A DNA stretch of 6,424 nt from Spirochaetales bacterium (lineage in GTDB: Bacteria > Spirochaetota > Spirochaetia > ARS1246). Both the position numbers and the translations under genes were made by a program. Shown here piece after piece: positions 4,262 through 6,424 of the stretch; position 1 is the stretch's first letter; each line of letters starts with the position of its first letter. A model generated the notes under the pieces. It searched no databases and was not told the DNA's origin. It was given only the letters and a program-made list of their open reading frames with translations. The stretch covers positions 1 through 6,424 of the forward strand of contig JABGPX010000962.1 in NCBI GenBank assembly GCA_018644745.1, read 5' to 3'.

Positions 4262-5812
4262 TTATTCCAGACCATCCGCGGCTCGCCGAAGGGCTACTTT
4301 CGGCTGATACAAGTGGCACTCCGCGTCAATCAATCTTCCGTCGGGCAAACAGTAACAGTTTCTATAATCGGCTGGAACCCCGGTATCCAGAATTTCCGGA
4401 AAATCATCGTGAAGGCTGCCGTCGCGGTGGAGTCGTTCTTCTTCCGCCATCGAAAAATCCATGGTCTCTTCAGAATATTTCTCCAACCGATCGATCGCAG
4501 CCCGGTGCTTCTCCGGCGGATCGCCTGCAAGCAGGTTTTTCTGTTCGCCGGGATCGGTACCAAGATCAAAGCATAGGGGAGGAGCGTTTCGAAAGCGGAC
4601 ATACTTTAAATTTCTAAACCGGACGCTTCGAAACTCCGTTCCTTCTCCCCATCGCGGGACAAGAGCGTCGCATGAAACCGGTTGGTCCTCGAGTTCTCCC
4701 TTCTGCAATCCGGCGGAAATATCGCGACCATCACACCCCTGAGGAGCAGCGACAGCGCTGAGAGCACAGAGCGTAGGGAAAATGTCGATAAGCGCTACCG
4801 GCGTTGTGCAGACCGCGGGGGAGCTCCGTTTTCTGCTCTCGGGCGTGCTGATGATAAGCGGCACACGGGTACATGCTTCATACCAGCCGTTTTTCCACCA
4901 TACACCGTGCTCTCCGGCCATTTCGCCATGATCCGAAGAGTAAACAACTATTGTGTTATCTAAATGGCCGTCTGCATCGAGACGCACCAGCAAGTCGCCG
5001 ATAACCTCATCGAGATATGAAACACAGGCGAAATAGGCACGCCTCGCCTTCATACACTCATCATTGTCGACCTGTTCAGCAAGAAAGCCCTTCCGCATCC
5101 CGACACTCATCGGATGGTTATAGGCATCACCAGAGGCCGGAACCATCGGCTCTGAGACCCCATGCCGGGTATAATAATCGATCCAACGTGACGGCGCGGT
5201 GAGCGGGAAATGTGGGCGTGAGAATCCGGCGGTGAGAAACCAGGGGCTGCCGGTTTCCTTCGCTTCATGTTCCCGTATCCAACTTAGCGTCTCATTTGCA
5301 ACAATGGAATCCTGGAGCTGTGTTTCCGGAAGGCCGGTTGTTCCGGTATGCTCGGTTCGCGCCCGCATCGAGTTGGCATAATCCAGGTTGTCGATCGGCT
5401 CCACCTGATGGCCGCACATTCCCGTCATATCGCCATATGGCCGGTCGTCGAAGCCGCCCATCTGGCGCCTACCGCCCAAGTGCATCTTGCCGACTAAGAC
5501 CGTACGATATCCGGCTCGTGAAAAGGCCATGGGCATGGTTTCGAGACCAGGTCTGAGGGCGCTCGCGTTGGACCACGCGCCGGCTTTCCTAACCTCCAGC
5601 CCGGTGAGTACGCAGAGCCGCGACGGAGTGCAGAGGGGCATCTGACAGTAAGCGTCGGTGTAGAGAGCTCCGCGGGCGGCAAGCTTGTCCAGATTCGGTG
5701 TGAGCACCGACTCTGCCAGGCCGGGATAAGTATGCGATAGACTTCCGAGGAATCTAAAGCTGTGTTCGTCTGAAAAAAGAAACAGCACATTGGGTTTTGC
5801 AGGGTTACTCAT
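4262..5812 (-). CDS. Sulfatase (type I, formylglycine-dependent), cytoplasmic-looking
   Basis: The 516-residue enzyme would hydrolyse a sulfate ester. The maturation motif CTPSR (61-65, extended to CTPSRLCVLTG) has Cys61 as the residue converted to formylglycine. Other alkaline-phosphatase-fold marks are NVLFLFSDEH (8-17, metal Asp15), GKMH (108-111), SRPHFPL (198-204), YSSDHGE (291-297, metal Asp294/His295) and WWKNGWYE (305-312, Lys307). The sulfatase domain covers about 7-355, and the C-terminal part has the usual RNLKYVRF and DLGTDPGEQKNL pattern. Unlike most polysaccharide sulfatases it begins MSNPAKPNVLFLF with no signal peptide, suggesting a cytoplasmic enzyme acting on imported small substrates. 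A roughly 60-residue tail (from about 455) adds DGRLIDAECHLYQPK beyond the usual end. Its ATG overlaps the stop of the preceding sulfatase (ATGA, 5809-5812), so the two are translationally coupled; no strong Shine-Dalgarno is seen. The UroD-like gene follows. The natural substrate and S1 subfamily cannot be assigned by eye. Confidence 0.95.
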   Translation of the reverse strand: MSNPAKPNVLFLFSDEHSFRFLGSLSHTYPGLAESVLTPNLDKLAARGALYTDAYCQMPLCTPSRLCVLTGLEVRKAGAWSNASALRPGLETMPMAFSRAGYRTVLVGKMHLGGRRQMGGFDDRPYGDMTGMCGHQVEPIDNLDYANSMRARTEHTGTTGLPETQLQDSIVANETLSWIREHEAKETGSPWFLTAGFSRPHFPLTAPSRWIDYYTRHGVSEPMVPASGDAYNHPMSVGMRKGFLAEQVDNDECMKARRAYFACVSYLDEVIGDLLVRLDADGHLDNTIVVYSSDHGEMAGEHGVWWKNGWYEACTRVPLIISTPESRKRSSPAVCTTPVALIDIFPTLCALSAVAAPQGCDGRDISAGLQKGELEDQPVSCDALVPRWGEGTEFRSVRFRNLKYVRFRNAPPLCFDLGTDPGEQKNLLAGDPPEKHRAAIDRLEKYSEETMDFSMAEEERLHRDGSLHDDFPEILDTGVPADYRNCYCLPDGRLIDAECHLYQPKVALRRAADGLE

Positions 5813-6424
5813 ACGGATATCGCCGGTCTGATTTTCGGTGCTGTCTCACCCGCCTGTTCCATTCTACTCACAAGGCGCTCGGAAAGCTCCGCTCTTACCT
5901 CGACGTAGGCGGGATCGGCCACCAGGTCGTTATTCTCGTGAGGATCATTTTGGAGATCGTACAGGTGATATTCATACAGCTCATCCCCCGGTGTATCGCT
6001 GCCGGTACCTCCCAAGGACTTGGGAATCCACGCTTCATATTTCCATCGATCTGTCCTAATCGCTCTACCCGTATGATCCTCGCTTATCTGGATGAATACC
6101 TCTTTCCTCCAATCATCCGGTCGCCCGTCCAGCAGCTGCTGCAGCGACCTTCCACGCATCGTCTCGGGGGGTGTGATACCGCCGGCGTGCATCAAGGAAG
6201 GCGGGATATCAATGAGGCTGGTTAGATCCTTAATCTTTCCTCCGGCGGTAAAACCAGGCCCCGCAGCAATCATGGGAATTCTCACACAGCCTTCATGACA
6301 GGCCCGTTTGTACTCGCCGTTACGGGTCTTAAAATGAGAGCCATGATCGCTGGTGTAAATGATTACCGTATTATCCGCGATTCCAAGGGCTTCAATTTTT
6401 GCCCGGACTCTTCCCAAAGCCGTA
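5809..6424 (-). CDS. Sulfatase, C-terminal part (5' end outside the window)
   Basis: The frame stays open through the window edge (codons ...T-A-L-G-R-V-R-A-K...), so the TTG at 6417 is internal and about 205 C-terminal residues are seen. The visible part has DNTVIIYTSDHG, with the metal-binding Asp-His of the alkaline-phosphatase fold, then TRNGEYKRACHEGCVRIPMI, where Lys and His are the usual active-site residues after the DHG motif. IRTDRWKYEAW and LYDLQNDPHENNDL follow, the standard C-terminal subdomain. The Cys-x-Pro-x-Arg motif and any signal peptide lie beyond the window. It differs in sequence from the neighbouring sulfatase, so the pair is not a recent duplication and probably removes sulfates at different positions or linkages. 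Its stop overlaps the next start by four bases (ATGA). It is the most upstream gene of the operon that can be seen. Confidence 0.93.
   Translation of the reverse strand, partial: TALGRVRAKIEALGIADNTVIIYTSDHGSHFKTRNGEYKRACHEGCVRIPMIAAGPGFTAGGKIKDLTSLIDIPPSLMHAGGITPPETMRGRSLQQLLDGRPDDWRKEVFIQISEDHTGRAIRTDRWKYEAWIPKSLGGTGSDTPGDELYEYHLYDLQNDPHENNDLVADPAYVEVRAELSERLVSRMEQAGETAPKIRPAISV

Overview
The window is a piece of a bacterial chromosome, probably from an uncultured environmental lineage. The genes have Shine-Dalgarno sites and bacterial operon structure. Sulfatases next to a UroD-family protein, together with a secreted beta-repeat protein, suggest the PVC group (Planctomycetes, Lentisphaerae, Verrucomicrobia) or a similar polysaccharide-degrading phylum such as Latescibacterota, Hydrogenedentota or Poribacteria. 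This assignment is an inference from gene content; no phylogenetic marker gene is present.

Left part, + strand (1-2092). The window opens in the last codons of an ABC-2 type permease. One base after its stop comes a complete ATPase of the COG4586-like type, so these form an export operon that seems to end here. After a 221-base gap with a long hairpin and a candidate promoter comes a 281-residue exported protein. It has two Tudor-like modules, a Ser/Asn/Gln-rich linker and six consecutive 16-residue beta repeats. This is the most unusual gene in the window.

Middle (2093-3148). Coding density is low. The only supported gene is a small minus-strand reading frame with a good ribosome binding site and promoter. 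It appears to be split by a frameshift in an A5 run; joining the two frames gives a protein of about 134 residues. The rest holds several inverted repeats, including a perfect 10-bp GC-rich stem at 2929-2955, and no gene I can support.

Right part, - strand (3149-6424). This is a three-gene operon read from right to left: a sulfatase cut by the window edge, a second complete sulfatase overlapping it by ATGA, and, 30 bases on, a UroD/cobamide-methyltransferase-fold protein. The complete sulfatase has the CTPSR motif for formylglycine but no signal peptide. The UroD-like protein lacks the His usually found in the zinc-binding strand of the corrinoid methyltransferase relatives. A plausible reading is cytoplasmic processing of a sulfated, possibly methylated, compound. 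The sulfatase assignments are firm; the pathway is an inference. The two gene-dense blocks converge on the gene-poor middle.
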